Below are positions 13,578-20,443 of a stretch of 20,443 bases of DNA, piece after piece. The number at the start of each line of letters is the position of its first letter. The first letter of the stretch is position 1. The translations under genes were made by a program, and so were the position numbers. Source of the DNA: an uncultured Pedobacter sp. (GTDB taxonomy: Bacteria; Bacteroidota; Bacteroidia; Sphingobacteriales; Sphingobacteriaceae); NCBI GenBank assembly GCA_938008555.1, contig CALLKE010000011.1:1-20443 (forward strand). The letters are read 5' to 3'. Below the pieces are notes generated by a model. It worked only from the letters and a program-made list of their open reading frames with translations, was not told the DNA's origin and did not search any database.

Positions 13578-15881
13578 TTATTTGAGGGACAGTCTAACCC
13601 CAAAGAATCCACGTATACCTTGATTAGGAGCATAGTTATAGTCTGCATCAAAAGATAGCGCGTGAGGGTTGTTTGATGTTGCAATTACTTGTTCGTTTTC
13701 TTTCTCGACCTGATTATTAAAAGGATCATTTGTTCGAGCAATGATGAATGGATTTCCTTGGATTGGCGTCCAGTTAAGTAAGTTTTTTACGCCGCCATAC
13801 AGCTCTATATTTTTAAATCCACTGTAAACCAATTGGATGTTTTGAATGCTCCACCATGGAGAATATTCGCGTCGTGGATCTAAATCGCTGATCAATGGAA
13901 GGCGCATTGGGCTATATATATTACCGGTATAATCGATACCTAGATGTGCTCGTTTGATTTTATATGACAAGGTCCAGGTTCCGGTAAAACGCTCAGTTTT
14001 AGTAGGGATTTCTTTTTCGCCAGTTTCTTTCATCGTGAATGCGTCTAAATAGGTTCCACCTAGCATAATTTTAAAACCACTGTTAAGTGCAATGTCTACA
14101 TTAGTGCTGATTCCACTACCTACCGAATAATTCGGGTCATTTTGGAAAATGATCTTAGTATAATCGGATTCAGGATCTGAAATGATTTTGTTTTTGAAAT
14201 AGGTGTAAAAAGCAGTTGCGTCAAGTCCAATAAAAGTTCCATTGGGTGTGTAAATTTTTTTTAAGTAATTCAAATTTACATTGTACGATTGTTCAGGCTC
14301 TAGCTTACCTTTGATGACTACTTTCCTAGATCCAGTGAGTGATCTATGATCTTCCGTAAATAAATTGACCACTCGATAACCTGTTCCGGCATTCAAGCGT
14401 ATACTGTTTTTATCATTGATGGCCCATTTATATCCCATTCTTGGGGTATAAATATTTCCATGAGTAGAATTATAATCGTAACGAAAACCGAGTAGAAATT
14501 TGTGTTTCGCTGTAACAGTAATTTCATCTTGTAAGAAGACACCTGGCAACCAGGTTTTTTGTAGTTGAACTTCAGAATTGCTGCCACTTTGTGTAGCGGG
14601 CGTGTCATCGGTATAAAAGGTATATCGAAGGGATGTTCCAGCAAGTAAATCATGTCGACCTATTTGACGATCCCATTTTAATTGGGCAAAACCAACTTTT
14701 TGCTGAGCAATATAGGATTCTTTGCCATAACGACTGTCTTGATCATGGCTGTTGTAAGAAAAAGATGCAATTAGGTTTTCCTTTGTGGGTAATTGATAAC
14801 TACCTAGTAACTCCCAACGATTGGTATAAATACTTTCTCCATAAATTACACTTCCTCCTCTAAACTGTTTGTTCCACCGCGTATCACCTCCCCAGCGATC
14901 TTCATGATGAAAGCGAGCTGCAATACTGAATAAGCGATTATTTCTTCTCTCAAAGTTCCATTTTTGAAAAATAGAAACACGATCCTGTAGTGCAACATCC
15001 GTAAAACTATCTTGATTATGATCAACAATGTTGTTGTATTTGAAATAGCTGACTCCAGTAAGAGCGGTTGCTTTTTTACCTAAGGCCGATTTAAAAGCAA
15101 CATCACCGTTCCATTCTTGCCAAGTAGTGCTATGAAAATCAGCAGAAATTTGGGGTGCATTTTGTGGTTTTTTGGTGATGATATTTACAATACCCCCAAC
15201 GGCTTCGCTACCATATAAAGAAGATGCTGGCCCTTTTACAATTTCAATTCGTTCTACTAATGAATTTGGAATTCCTGATAAACCATATGTAGTAGCCAAA
15301 CCGCTCACAATTGGCATTCCATCAATTAGCACCATGGTGTAAGCACCTTCTAAACCATTGATATGAATATCGCCCGAGTTGCATACACTACAATTAAGCT
15401 GTGGACGTATACCGTTCACATTCTGTAATGCTTCAAAGATATTGGGAGTAGGATTTTTCTTGAAGAAAGATTGATTGTATACTTCCACAGGAACAGTGCT
15501 TTCAACACGGCTAATTTCTTTTAGGGTTCCGCTTATTACTACTTCATTTAGATTGTTTTTTAGATTGGTCAGATCAAAATTTAGGGTTGGGGTGGTACCT
15601 TCCTTTACAGTAATTGATTTTTCCATCTTGGAGAATCCGACATAAGATGCTTGTACTTTATAGGTTCCAAAAGGGATATTTTTGATTTTAAATCTCCCTG
15701 CACTATCGGTTGAGGCTCTTAAAGAAGTACCTATTACAGTGATGTGTGCATATTCGATAGGCTGCCCCTCCGAGATTACTTTACCTGAGATACTAGTTGT
15801 TTGGGCAATAGACTCTGTAGTGATTGTCCCGAGAAAAAGAAGTGCAACGAAGTATAGTATTAGTGTCGGTATAATTTTCAT
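13578..15881 (-). CDS. TonB-dependent outer-membrane receptor with CxxC in the plug
   Basis: 767-aa outer-membrane receptor. It has a signal peptide (1-27, cleavage near SIAQ), then a carboxypeptidase-regulatory-like beta domain at about 29-108 (GKVISEGQPIEYAHITVIGT...GTYKVQASYVGF), then a plug from about 120 to 240 (GLEGAYTMVLIDGMPI; VERIEIVKGPASSLYGSEAVGGIVNIIT), then a beta barrel ending in GVRLSLK with the usual aromatic-rich final strand. The plug carries RPQLNCSVCNSGDIH with Cys164 and Cys167, an uncommon CxxC which could coordinate metal or form a disulfide. The substrate is unknown. BtuB/CirA-type relatives take up siderophores, haem, cobalamin or metals. No SusD partner is present, which argues against polysaccharide uptake. 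The downstream CxxC thioredoxin-like protein may act on it. Confidence 0.92.
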   Translation of the reverse strand: MKIIPTLILYFVALLFLGTITTESIAQTTSISGKVISEGQPIEYAHITVIGTSLRASTDSAGRFKIKNIPFGTYKVQASYVGFSKMEKSITVKEGTTPTLNFDLTNLKNNLNEVVISGTLKEISRVESTVPVEVYNQSFFKKNPTPNIFEALQNVNGIRPQLNCSVCNSGDIHINGLEGAYTMVLIDGMPIVSGLATTYGLSGIPNSLVERIEIVKGPASSLYGSEAVGGIVNIITKKPQNAPQISADFHSTTWQEWNGDVAFKSALGKKATALTGVSYFKYNNIVDHNQDSFTDVALQDRVSIFQKWNFERRNNRLFSIAARFHHEDRWGGDTRWNKQFRGGSVIYGESIYTNRWELLGSYQLPTKENLIASFSYNSHDQDSRYGKESYIAQQKVGFAQLKWDRQIGRHDLLAGTSLRYTFYTDDTPATQSGSNSEVQLQKTWLPGVFLQDEITVTAKHKFLLGFRYDYNSTHGNIYTPRMGYKWAINDKNSIRLNAGTGYRVVNLFTEDHRSLTGSRKVVIKGKLEPEQSYNVNLNYLKKIYTPNGTFIGLDATAFYTYFKNKIISDPESDYTKIIFQNDPNYSVGSGISTNVDIALNSGFKIMLGGTYLDAFTMKETGEKEIPTKTERFTGTWTLSYKIKRAHLGIDYTGNIYSPMRLPLISDLDPRREYSPWWSIQNIQLVYSGFKNIELYGGVKNLLNWTPIQGNPFIIARTNDPFNNQVEKENEQVIATSNNPHALSFDADYNYAPNQGIRGFFGVRLSLK

Positions 15882-15920
15882 TCTTGGCTATTGTTATTAA
15901 GACTTATTATGAATAGTCGA

Positions 15921-15952
15921 CAAAAATGAAACAATGTTTTCAAAAAAACAAA
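15921..15952 (-). promoter_or_regulatory. Candidate promoter of the TonB receptor operon
   Basis: On the minus strand, TTTG (15949-15952) is followed by 20 bases and then CATTTTTG (15921-15928). That is seven of the eight TAnnTTTG pattern positions at normal Bacteroidota spacing. The predicted start leaves a leader of about 30-35 bases before the ATG at 15881. Confidence 0.5.
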
Positions 15953-15999
15953 TAAATGGTTAGTAGTAAATTAGAAAATGATAATAATCGTATAGAGGG

Positions 16000-16018
16000 G
16001 TTTCAAGCTACTTGAAAC
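16000..16018. repeat. Perfect inverted repeat between LRR and TonB receptor genes
   Basis: GTTTCAAG (16000-16007), CTA, CTTGAAAC (16011-16018): an 8-bp perfect stem with a 3-base loop. It lies about 48 bases upstream of the candidate -33 box of the TonB receptor gene and 87 bases beyond the LRR stop. No T run follows in either direction, so an operator is as plausible as a terminator. The rest of the 224-base gap shows nothing else. Confidence 0.5.
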
Positions 16019-16105
16019 AGGGTATAAGCTACGGAGTGGGAAGTAATGCTGTAGTGGTTAAATATGGGATCTATACTTACTCTCTAGATTTTCTATATGG
16101 ATGTA

Positions 16106-16900
16106 TTACCAGTATACTGTGCAATCTCGTTGTCTTAATTGCTCAATCCACTTGGGATGATTGGCCAAGTTGTTCCATCGAAGATCTAATTTTTGAAGAT
16201 TAGGTAAGTGTAGCAGGCTATCAGGTAATGTCTTTAGCTTGTTGTTTCTAAGGTCGAGATAAGCTAAACACTGTAAGTTTCCAATTGTGTCAGGGATGCA
16301 TGCTAATTGATTATTTCGGAGGTCTAGTTCCTGGAGATTTGATAAACCACCAATTGGATCAGGTAACTGCGTGATTAAATTATCGCTTAGGATCAACTTT
16401 TGTAATTGAACAAGTGATCCGATCGTATGTGGTATTGTTTCCAGTTGGTTATGGTGAAGATGTATTTCTTTTAATGATTTCAAATCTCCCATAGACAGTG
16501 GAAGGCTTGTCAATTGATTGTAGTAAAGCCTTAGCTCTTTTAAGTGGCTCATATAGCCTATACTCTCTGGTAGAAGGCTCAACTGATTGCTGCTAGCATT
16601 GAGGTAGATGAGATTCGTTAAGCTACAGAGCTCATGAGGTAATTCAGCTAGTTTTAGATTGCTCGCATATAAAAAAAGTAACTTCTTTAAATTGCCAATG
16701 CTTTTGGGTAAGGAAGTTAGATTGTTGTATGATAGATCTAATATTTGAAGTTGGGTGAGCTGATCAATGTTTTCAGGTAGTGTATTCAGTTGATTTCCAT
16801 CCAAGAATAAAGCTTCTGTGTTTGGTTCAATTTCCGCTATTTCTGGAACAGTCGTTAATTCGCAATGTCTGAGAGAAATTTTCTTTTTAAGATCTGTCAT
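16106..16900 (-). CDS. Leucine-rich repeat protein, ten 23-residue repeats
   Basis: 264-aa protein with no signal peptide or membrane segment, so probably cytoplasmic. Ten consecutive repeats of exactly 23 residues (69 bp each) run from residue 27 to 256, with the pattern LxxLxLxxNxLxxLPxxIGxLxx of the bacterial/plant intracellular LRR class. A short capping segment precedes them, and the protein ends in QRDCTVYW. LRRs give a curved protein-binding scaffold. There is no attached catalytic or GTPase domain, so it should act by binding. Repeat 10 is degenerate (NNLANHPKWIEQLR). Its ATG overlaps the stop of the upstream secreted-protein gene (ATGA), so translation is probably coupled. The target is unknown. 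Confidence 0.93.
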   Translation of the reverse strand: MTDLKKKISLRHCELTTVPEIAEIEPNTEALFLDGNQLNTLPENIDQLTQLQILDLSYNNLTSLPKSIGNLKKLLFLYASNLKLAELPHELCSLTNLIYLNASSNQLSLLPESIGYMSHLKELRLYYNQLTSLPLSMGDLKSLKEIHLHHNQLETIPHTIGSLVQLQKLILSDNLITQLPDPIGGLSNLQELDLRNNQLACIPDTIGNLQCLAYLDLRNNKLKTLPDSLLHLPNLQKLDLRWNNLANHPKWIEQLRQRDCTVYW

Positions 16901-17400
16901 TCAGTTGTGTTGGACTTTTCTTCCCGGGTGGAGTATATCGTTTTATCCCCATCTTTTAGGAAATACCCATTACCTTCTTTGGTTGGAAATAATTTGAAAG
17001 TTTTGTTTGACCAGAAAAAATCACCTTTGACAGTTTTTCTATTTAAAACAAGAGGCTTTTTACCTTGGATGAATAACTCTGCTTTGTTTCGTTGTTTATT
17101 AAATAGGATAAATGCAGATAAACGAACTGGGCCAATACCTCCATTTTTAGGCCAGTGTTCCCATGGAGTAGCCTCTAAGCGAATACCTATTTCCCAAAGT
17201 CGAACACATTGACCTTGAACGTTTGACCAAGTGTATCCCGCAGATCCTATACAACCATGTTCATCTCGATCTCCACCTACCAAGACAAGATGTTCTTTGG
17301 TTATAGTCGGTGTGGTTTGTGCCAAGGCTTTTGTAGTGTCACAAATGAGCAACACTACAAAAGATATTATTGTGAAACACAAAATAGGTACAGGCATCAT
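16897..17400 (-). CDS. Secreted protein of unknown function, CxSAGYxW...CxRxWE motif
   Basis: 167-aa protein with an N-terminal signal peptide (hydrophobic 5-20, likely cleavage after residue 27, KALA|QTT). The mature N terminus has GGDRDEHGCIGSAGYTWSNVQGQC followed by VRLWEIGIRL. Cys50 and Cys65 are the only cysteines after the signal and may pair. I have an impression of a similar CIxSAGYxW...CxRxWE pattern in other small secreted bacterial proteins, but I cannot name a family. The C-terminal part has alternating charged and hydrophobic strands suggesting a small beta domain. It starts 14 bases after the dnaJ stop and overlaps the LRR gene by 4 bases, so it is the link between the chaperone genes and the LRR gene. 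Confidence 0.8.
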   Translation of the reverse strand: MMPVPILCFTIISFVVLLICDTTKALAQTTPTITKEHLVLVGGDRDEHGCIGSAGYTWSNVQGQCVRLWEIGIRLEATPWEHWPKNGGIGPVRLSAFILFNKQRNKAELFIQGKKPLVLNRKTVKGDFFWSNKTFKLFPTKEGNGYFLKDGDKTIYSTREEKSNTTE

Positions 17401-17414
17401 ATCCTTATTATTTT

Positions 17415-18578
17415 TTATTCAAAATATTCTTTCATCCGATCGAAAAAGCTTTTTTCATTTTTCCCAGGCTGAGGCCTAAAATTAGGAGATTCTTGTAATT
17501 TCTGTAAAAGGGCTTGTTCTTCTTTAGATAATGCTTTGGGTGTCCAGATATTTACATAAACTAATTGATCACCACGGTGATAAGAGTTTACTTCAGGAAC
17601 TCCTTTACCTTTTAGGCGTAAAATTTTACCTCCTTGAGTGCCTTGCTCTATCTTTATTTTAGCTTTACCGTCGATGGTTGGTATTTCAACGCTTGAACCT
17701 AAAGCAGCATCAATAAAGCTGATATGCAAATCATAGACTACATTATTCCCTTCTCTTTTTAGAGTTTCATGTGGTATTTCTTCAACCAGGATAATCAAAT
17801 CTCCAGCGATTCCACCACGAGGTGCTGCATTTCCTTTTCCACTCATCGAAAGCTGCATGCCTTCGCTCACACCAGCTGGAATATTGATTGAAATGGTCTC
17901 TTCTCCACGTACCAGACCCTCTCCATGGCATATGGTACATTTTGCAGTAATTTCTGTACCATTGCCACCACAGGTAGGGCAGGTACTAGTCGTACGCATT
18001 TGGCCTAGTACAGTATTGGTTATTTTATTTACTGAGCCAGTACCGCCACAGGTATGGCAAGTATGTGTAGATGATTGATCTTTTGCACCACTTCCTTTGC
18101 AATTATTGCAAACGATTTTTTTGGCTACTTTAATTTTCTTTTCGACGCCTTTTACGATTTCTTCGAGAGTCAGTTTTACCTTGATACGAAGATTACTGCC
18201 TCTGGCTACAGGCCTCCCGCCTCGGCTTCGTTGTTGGCCAAAGAAGCTTTCAAAGTGTCCACCACGATCTCCAAAAATATCACCAAACTGACTGAATATA
18301 TCATCCATATTCATGCTACCACCGGCTCCGTAACCACCTGCTGCACTCCCTGCATTGGCAGCATGGCCATAGTGATCATAGCGCTGCTTTTTTTCTGCGT
18401 TGCTTAGTACTTCATACGCTTCTGCAGCTTCTTTGAAATTTTCTTCGGCTTGCTTATCGCCCGGATTTTTATCAGGATGATATTTGATAGCCATCTTACG
18501 ATAAGCTTTCTTTATTTCTTCTGCATTAGCATCACGCTTAACACCTAGTATATCGTAATAATCTCTCTTCTTAGACAT
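17415..18578 (-). CDS. dnaJ: Molecular chaperone DnaJ (Hsp40)
   Basis: 387-aa cytosolic co-chaperone that delivers substrates to DnaK and stimulates its ATPase. Domains in order are the J domain (5-70) with the HPD motif at 34-36, a Gly/Phe- and Gly/Met-rich linker (about 71-125), and a zinc-finger region with four CxxCxGxG-type repeats at Cys157/160, Cys174/177, Cys200/203 and Cys214/217. After these come the C-terminal substrate-binding and dimerisation domains. All type I features are intact. It follows grpE by 78 bases on the same strand. No dnaK or hrcA is in the window. Confidence 0.98.
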   Translation of the reverse strand: MSKKRDYYDILGVKRDANAEEIKKAYRKMAIKYHPDKNPGDKQAEENFKEAAEAYEVLSNAEKKQRYDHYGHAANAGSAAGGYGAGGSMNMDDIFSQFGDIFGDRGGHFESFFGQQRSRGGRPVARGSNLRIKVKLTLEEIVKGVEKKIKVAKKIVCNNCKGSGAKDQSSTHTCHTCGGTGSVNKITNTVLGQMRTTSTCPTCGGNGTEITAKCTICHGEGLVRGEETISINIPAGVSEGMQLSMSGKGNAAPRGGIAGDLIILVEEIPHETLKREGNNVVYDLHISFIDAALGSSVEIPTIDGKAKIKIEQGTQGGKILRLKGKGVPEVNSYHRGDQLVYVNIWTPKALSKEEQALLQKLQESPNFRPQPGKNEKSFFDRMKEYFE

Positions 18579-18656
18579 TCTGTTTTTTGAATAATTTTAC
18601 CAAGCTTTCTGCACGTTTATGCGCACCCAATAGCAATGAAAGCTGCTTTTTAAACT

Positions 18657-19256
18657 TTAGATCCCTATAACCACTTTGGCAAAACGAATTACTTTATCGT
18701 TTAAAAAGTATCCTTTTTCTAGCTCGTCAATTACCTTTCCTTTTAGATTTTCTTCTTCGGTAGGCACATTGGTGATGCCTTCATGTAAATCTGCGTCAAA
18801 AGTTTTTCCTTTGGATTCCATTTCTTTTAATCCTTTTTGAGATAGAATACCTTTTAATTTATGTTGGATGAGGGCAACCCCTTCTTTGACAGAAGTGATA
18901 TCACTGGCGGTTTCTATCGATTTGATAGCTCTGTCAAAATCATCTAATACAGGAAGTAAGCTAATAACAACATCTTTGTTTGCAGTTTGTATCAATTCTA
19001 GGCGCTCTTTTAAAGTGCGACGCTTAAAGTTGTCGAACTCAGCATACAGTCGGATATATTTGTCGTTCCAGTTTGCGACTTCAGCCTTTAATTTATCTTC
19101 TGATTCTGGATTTGATTTTTCGTCTTTTGCTACTTCGGATTCATGATGAAATTCATTGGTAACATCCGTATTTTCTGCATCTGTAGGTGAGTGGTGATTA
19201 TCTGTATTTTCAGATTTTGGGTGATGCTCCTTGTGATCTTTCTTATTCTTCAACAT
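18657..19256 (-). CDS. grpE: Nucleotide exchange factor GrpE
   Basis: 199-aa co-chaperone that releases ADP from DnaK. The first 55 residues are polar, rich in His, Lys, Glu and Asn, and probably disordered. A long coiled-coil helix (about 56-100, with NWNDKYIRLYAEFDNFKRR) follows, then the four-helix region with VISLLPVLDDFDRAI (about 96-110). The C-terminal beta domain contains the GrpE signature around FDADLHEGITNVP and GYFLNDKVIRFAKVVI. The ATG at 19256 has a Bacteroidota -7 box 29 bases upstream. It is the first gene of the grpE-dnaJ group. Confidence 0.97.
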   Translation of the reverse strand: MLKNKKDHKEHHPKSENTDNHHSPTDAENTDVTNEFHHESEVAKDEKSNPESEDKLKAEVANWNDKYIRLYAEFDNFKRRTLKERLELIQTANKDVVISLLPVLDDFDRAIKSIETASDITSVKEGVALIQHKLKGILSQKGLKEMESKGKTFDADLHEGITNVPTEEENLKGKVIDELEKGYFLNDKVIRFAKVVIGI

Positions 19257-19285
19257 ATTTAAAAAATTGTTTTTAATGGGATTAG

Positions 19286-19318
19286 CAAAATTATTGCCAA
19301 TTGGAAGAAAACAGTCAA
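19286..19318 (-). promoter_or_regulatory. Candidate promoter of the grpE-dnaJ operon
   Basis: The minus strand has TAATTTTG (19286-19293), an exact TAnnTTTG, with TTG 22 bases upstream (19316-19318), slightly longer than the usual 19-21. The same stretch also reads TTGACT-N17-AATAAT, close to the enterobacterial sigma-70 form, probably by chance. No CIRCE element (TTAGCACTC-N9-GAGTGCTAA) was found, so HrcA control through CIRCE is unlikely here. Confidence 0.5.
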
Positions 19319-19405
19319 GCTGTCAGCATGAGCTGTTTGTCTTGTATGATTGCTTGTATAAAAGCAAAAATTTAGATAGAGCTTCTAATTGTAAATTGAT
19401 CTAAT

Positions 19406-20086
19406 TTAGACCCTAGCATCTTCATGTACCAATCCATTTTCGCATTTGATGATTCGTGATGGAAAAGTGCGAATGATATGATAGTCATGTGTTGCCATTA
19501 AAACAGCAGTACCGGATTGGCTAATTTTTTTTAACAGTAATACAATTTCCTCAGATGTATCAGGATCTAGATTTCCGGTGGGTTCATCTGCTAATATTAT
19601 TTCAGGTTTATTTACTAATGCTCTGGCGATAACGATACGTTGTTGTTCTCCACCAGAAATTTCGTGAGGCATCTTTTTAAGTTTAGAACGTAGACCAACT
19701 TTATCGAGTACATCATAGATACGTTCGGATATGAGGTGCTTGTCTGTCCAACCAGTGGCTCTCATCACAAATTCTAAATTTTGTTCAACAGTTCTATCTG
19801 TAAGCAGTTGGAAATCTTGAAATACAATGCCAAGCTTGCGTCGTAAATAGGGGATATCGTTATCGGATAATCTGTATAAATCAAACCCGCCAACATGGCC
19901 AGCACCTTTAGTAATATGAAGATCTCCATAGATGAGTTTTAGTAGACTACTTTTCCCGGATCCTGTTTGTCCAATGAGAAATACAAATTCACCTTTATCT
20001 ATTTCTAGGTTGACATTTGAGAGCACTAAATGATTTTGCTGAAATACGTCAACGTTTTGAAGTTTTATAACAGAATTTTCGATCAT
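19406..20086 (-). CDS. ftsE: Cell division ABC transporter ATP-binding protein FtsE
   Basis: 226-aa ABC ATPase. Walker A is GQTGSGKS (39-46), the Q loop is around VFQDFQLL (88-95), the signature is ISGGEQQR (143-150), Walker B with catalytic glutamate is IILADEPT (163-170, Glu168), and the H-loop His is in ATHDYHII. The length, the GEFVFLIGQTGSGKS block and FQLLTDRTV are typical of FtsE, which pairs with FtsX to couple the divisome to peptidoglycan hydrolases. No ftsX is next to it: grpE follows after 149 bases. LolD-like lipoprotein export ATPases are the main alternative. It begins 3 bases after the small upstream gene and is co-transcribed with it. Confidence 0.88.
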   Translation of the reverse strand: MIENSVIKLQNVDVFQQNHLVLSNVNLEIDKGEFVFLIGQTGSGKSSLLKLIYGDLHITKGAGHVGGFDLYRLSDNDIPYLRRKLGIVFQDFQLLTDRTVEQNLEFVMRATGWTDKHLISERIYDVLDKVGLRSKLKKMPHEISGGEQQRIVIARALVNKPEIILADEPTGNLDPDTSEEIVLLLKKISQSGTAVLMATHDYHIIRTFPSRIIKCENGLVHEDARV

Positions 20087-20089
20087 AGG

Positions 20090-20293
20090 TCAAATATCTA
20101 GTTTTTGAATTTTACCAAATGGGAGATCTGTGATGATACGCATGATAGATGCTGATTGGTCACCTAGTCCTACCTTTTCTAGTGCTTTATCAGGGCGATC
20201 TACTCTGAAATAGGCAAGTAGAGTGAACTGTTCATCACGTAACTGGACATAGTCAGGGATTTTAGCGACGCCTTTTACCTTGATAATATACAT
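20090..20293 (-). CDS. Small conserved protein upstream of ftsE
   Basis: 67-aa soluble protein with no signal or membrane segment. It contains KVKGVAKIPDYVQLRDEQFTLLAYFRVDR in the first half and ends LPFGKIQKLDI. I recognise it as a small Bacteroidota protein found next to ftsE, but know of no function. Its stop lies 3 bases before the ftsE ATG, so translation may be coupled, which suggests a role connected with FtsE. A perfect -7 box sits five bases before its ATG. Confidence 0.8.
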   Translation of the reverse strand: MYIIKVKGVAKIPDYVQLRDEQFTLLAYFRVDRPDKALEKVGLGDQSASIMRIITDLPFGKIQKLDI

Positions 20294-20298
20294 GCGCT

Positions 20299-20306
20299 CA
20301 AAGGTA
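20299..20306 (-). promoter_or_regulatory. Candidate -7 box of the small gene-ftsE operon
   Basis: The minus strand reads TACCTTTG, an exact TAnnTTTG, then five bases (agcgc), then ATG at 20293. No TTG lies at the -33 distance. The transcript would start at or near the ATG. Beyond this, bases 20307-20443 show no gene I can support. Confidence 0.5.
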
Positions 20307-20443
20307 GGGTTTTTATGGCTAATTTGTCAGTTTTGAATAGTTAAGTAATACAACAAGGGTTAAGCAAAAGAGTTTTTTTGGATGTGTTTTTGGTAGTGTA
20401 TCTAAATGTATGATGACTCTTTTCAGGGATAAAAAAGTATGCG

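Noticed and set aside
16012..16203. 63-codon plus-strand ORF across the LRR gene end and the intergenic gap
   Set aside because: It overlaps the LRR coding end in antisense, has no start signal or recognisable protein features, and begins inside the inverted repeat at 16000-16018.
18579..18683. Open minus-strand frame between grpE and dnaJ ending at the dnaJ start (reads ...KRAESLVKLFKKQNV)
   Set aside because: It looks protein-like for about 30 codons and its stop overlaps the dnaJ ATG, but it has no ATG and most of the upstream part is the grpE end in another frame. A chance open frame is more likely.
20410..20443. Possible plus-strand gene start (ATGATGACT...) running off the right end
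   Set aside because: Only about eleven codons are visible, with no promoter or recognisable N terminus.

Overview
The window is AT-rich bacterial chromosome, almost certainly from the phylum Bacteroidota. The pointers are a SusC-style TonB-dependent receptor with an N-terminal carboxypeptidase-regulatory-like domain, an Omp28-like lipoprotein, an ftsE gene preceded by a small conserved protein, futalosine-pathway menaquinone genes, and several promoters of the Bacteroidota type (TTG-N19-21-TAnnTTTG). No phage, insertion sequence, CRISPR array or integrase is visible. The first 17 bases are not genomic: they match the 3' end of an Illumina TruSeq adapter, so position 1 is a contig end with residual adapter.

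Layout. 91-942 (+): thiol-motif lipoprotein, followed by a strong terminator. 1138-4609 (+): tight cluster of pyrF, mqnE, a histidine phosphatase and mqnA, joining pyrimidine synthesis to the first two steps of futalosine-route menaquinone synthesis. It converges on a minus-strand group of a pyrimidine-type nucleoside phosphorylase, a YigZ/IMPACT protein and an unrecognised 381-aa protein. The last has four helix-phased TGTTAA repeats upstream. 7417-9426 (-): overlapping ZIP transporter, PAP2 phosphatase and methyltransferase. 9607-11013 (+): glmM, whose promoter overlaps the upstream TTG start candidate and so argues for a GTG start. 11153-12073 (-): PfkB-family kinase. 12156-12229 (+): tRNA-Asn(GTT) with its own terminator. 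12282-15881 (-): small CDF-like membrane protein, exported thioredoxin-like protein, and a TonB-dependent receptor with a CxxC in its plug. 16106-19256 (-): grpE, dnaJ, a secreted two-cysteine protein and a ten-repeat LRR protein in one direction with short gaps, the last two overlapping by ATGA. 19406-20293 (-): ftsE and its small partner.

Most of the window is housekeeping. The least explained items are the 381-aa orphan and its repeat array, the secreted protein plus LRR gene attached to the chaperone operon, the TonB receptor/thioredoxin/CDF-like group that may handle a thiophilic metal, and three genes with a -7 box exactly five bases before ATG, which suggests leaderless transcripts. 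I did not find clear evidence of an entirely new multi-gene system. All functional calls rest on reading motifs by eye.
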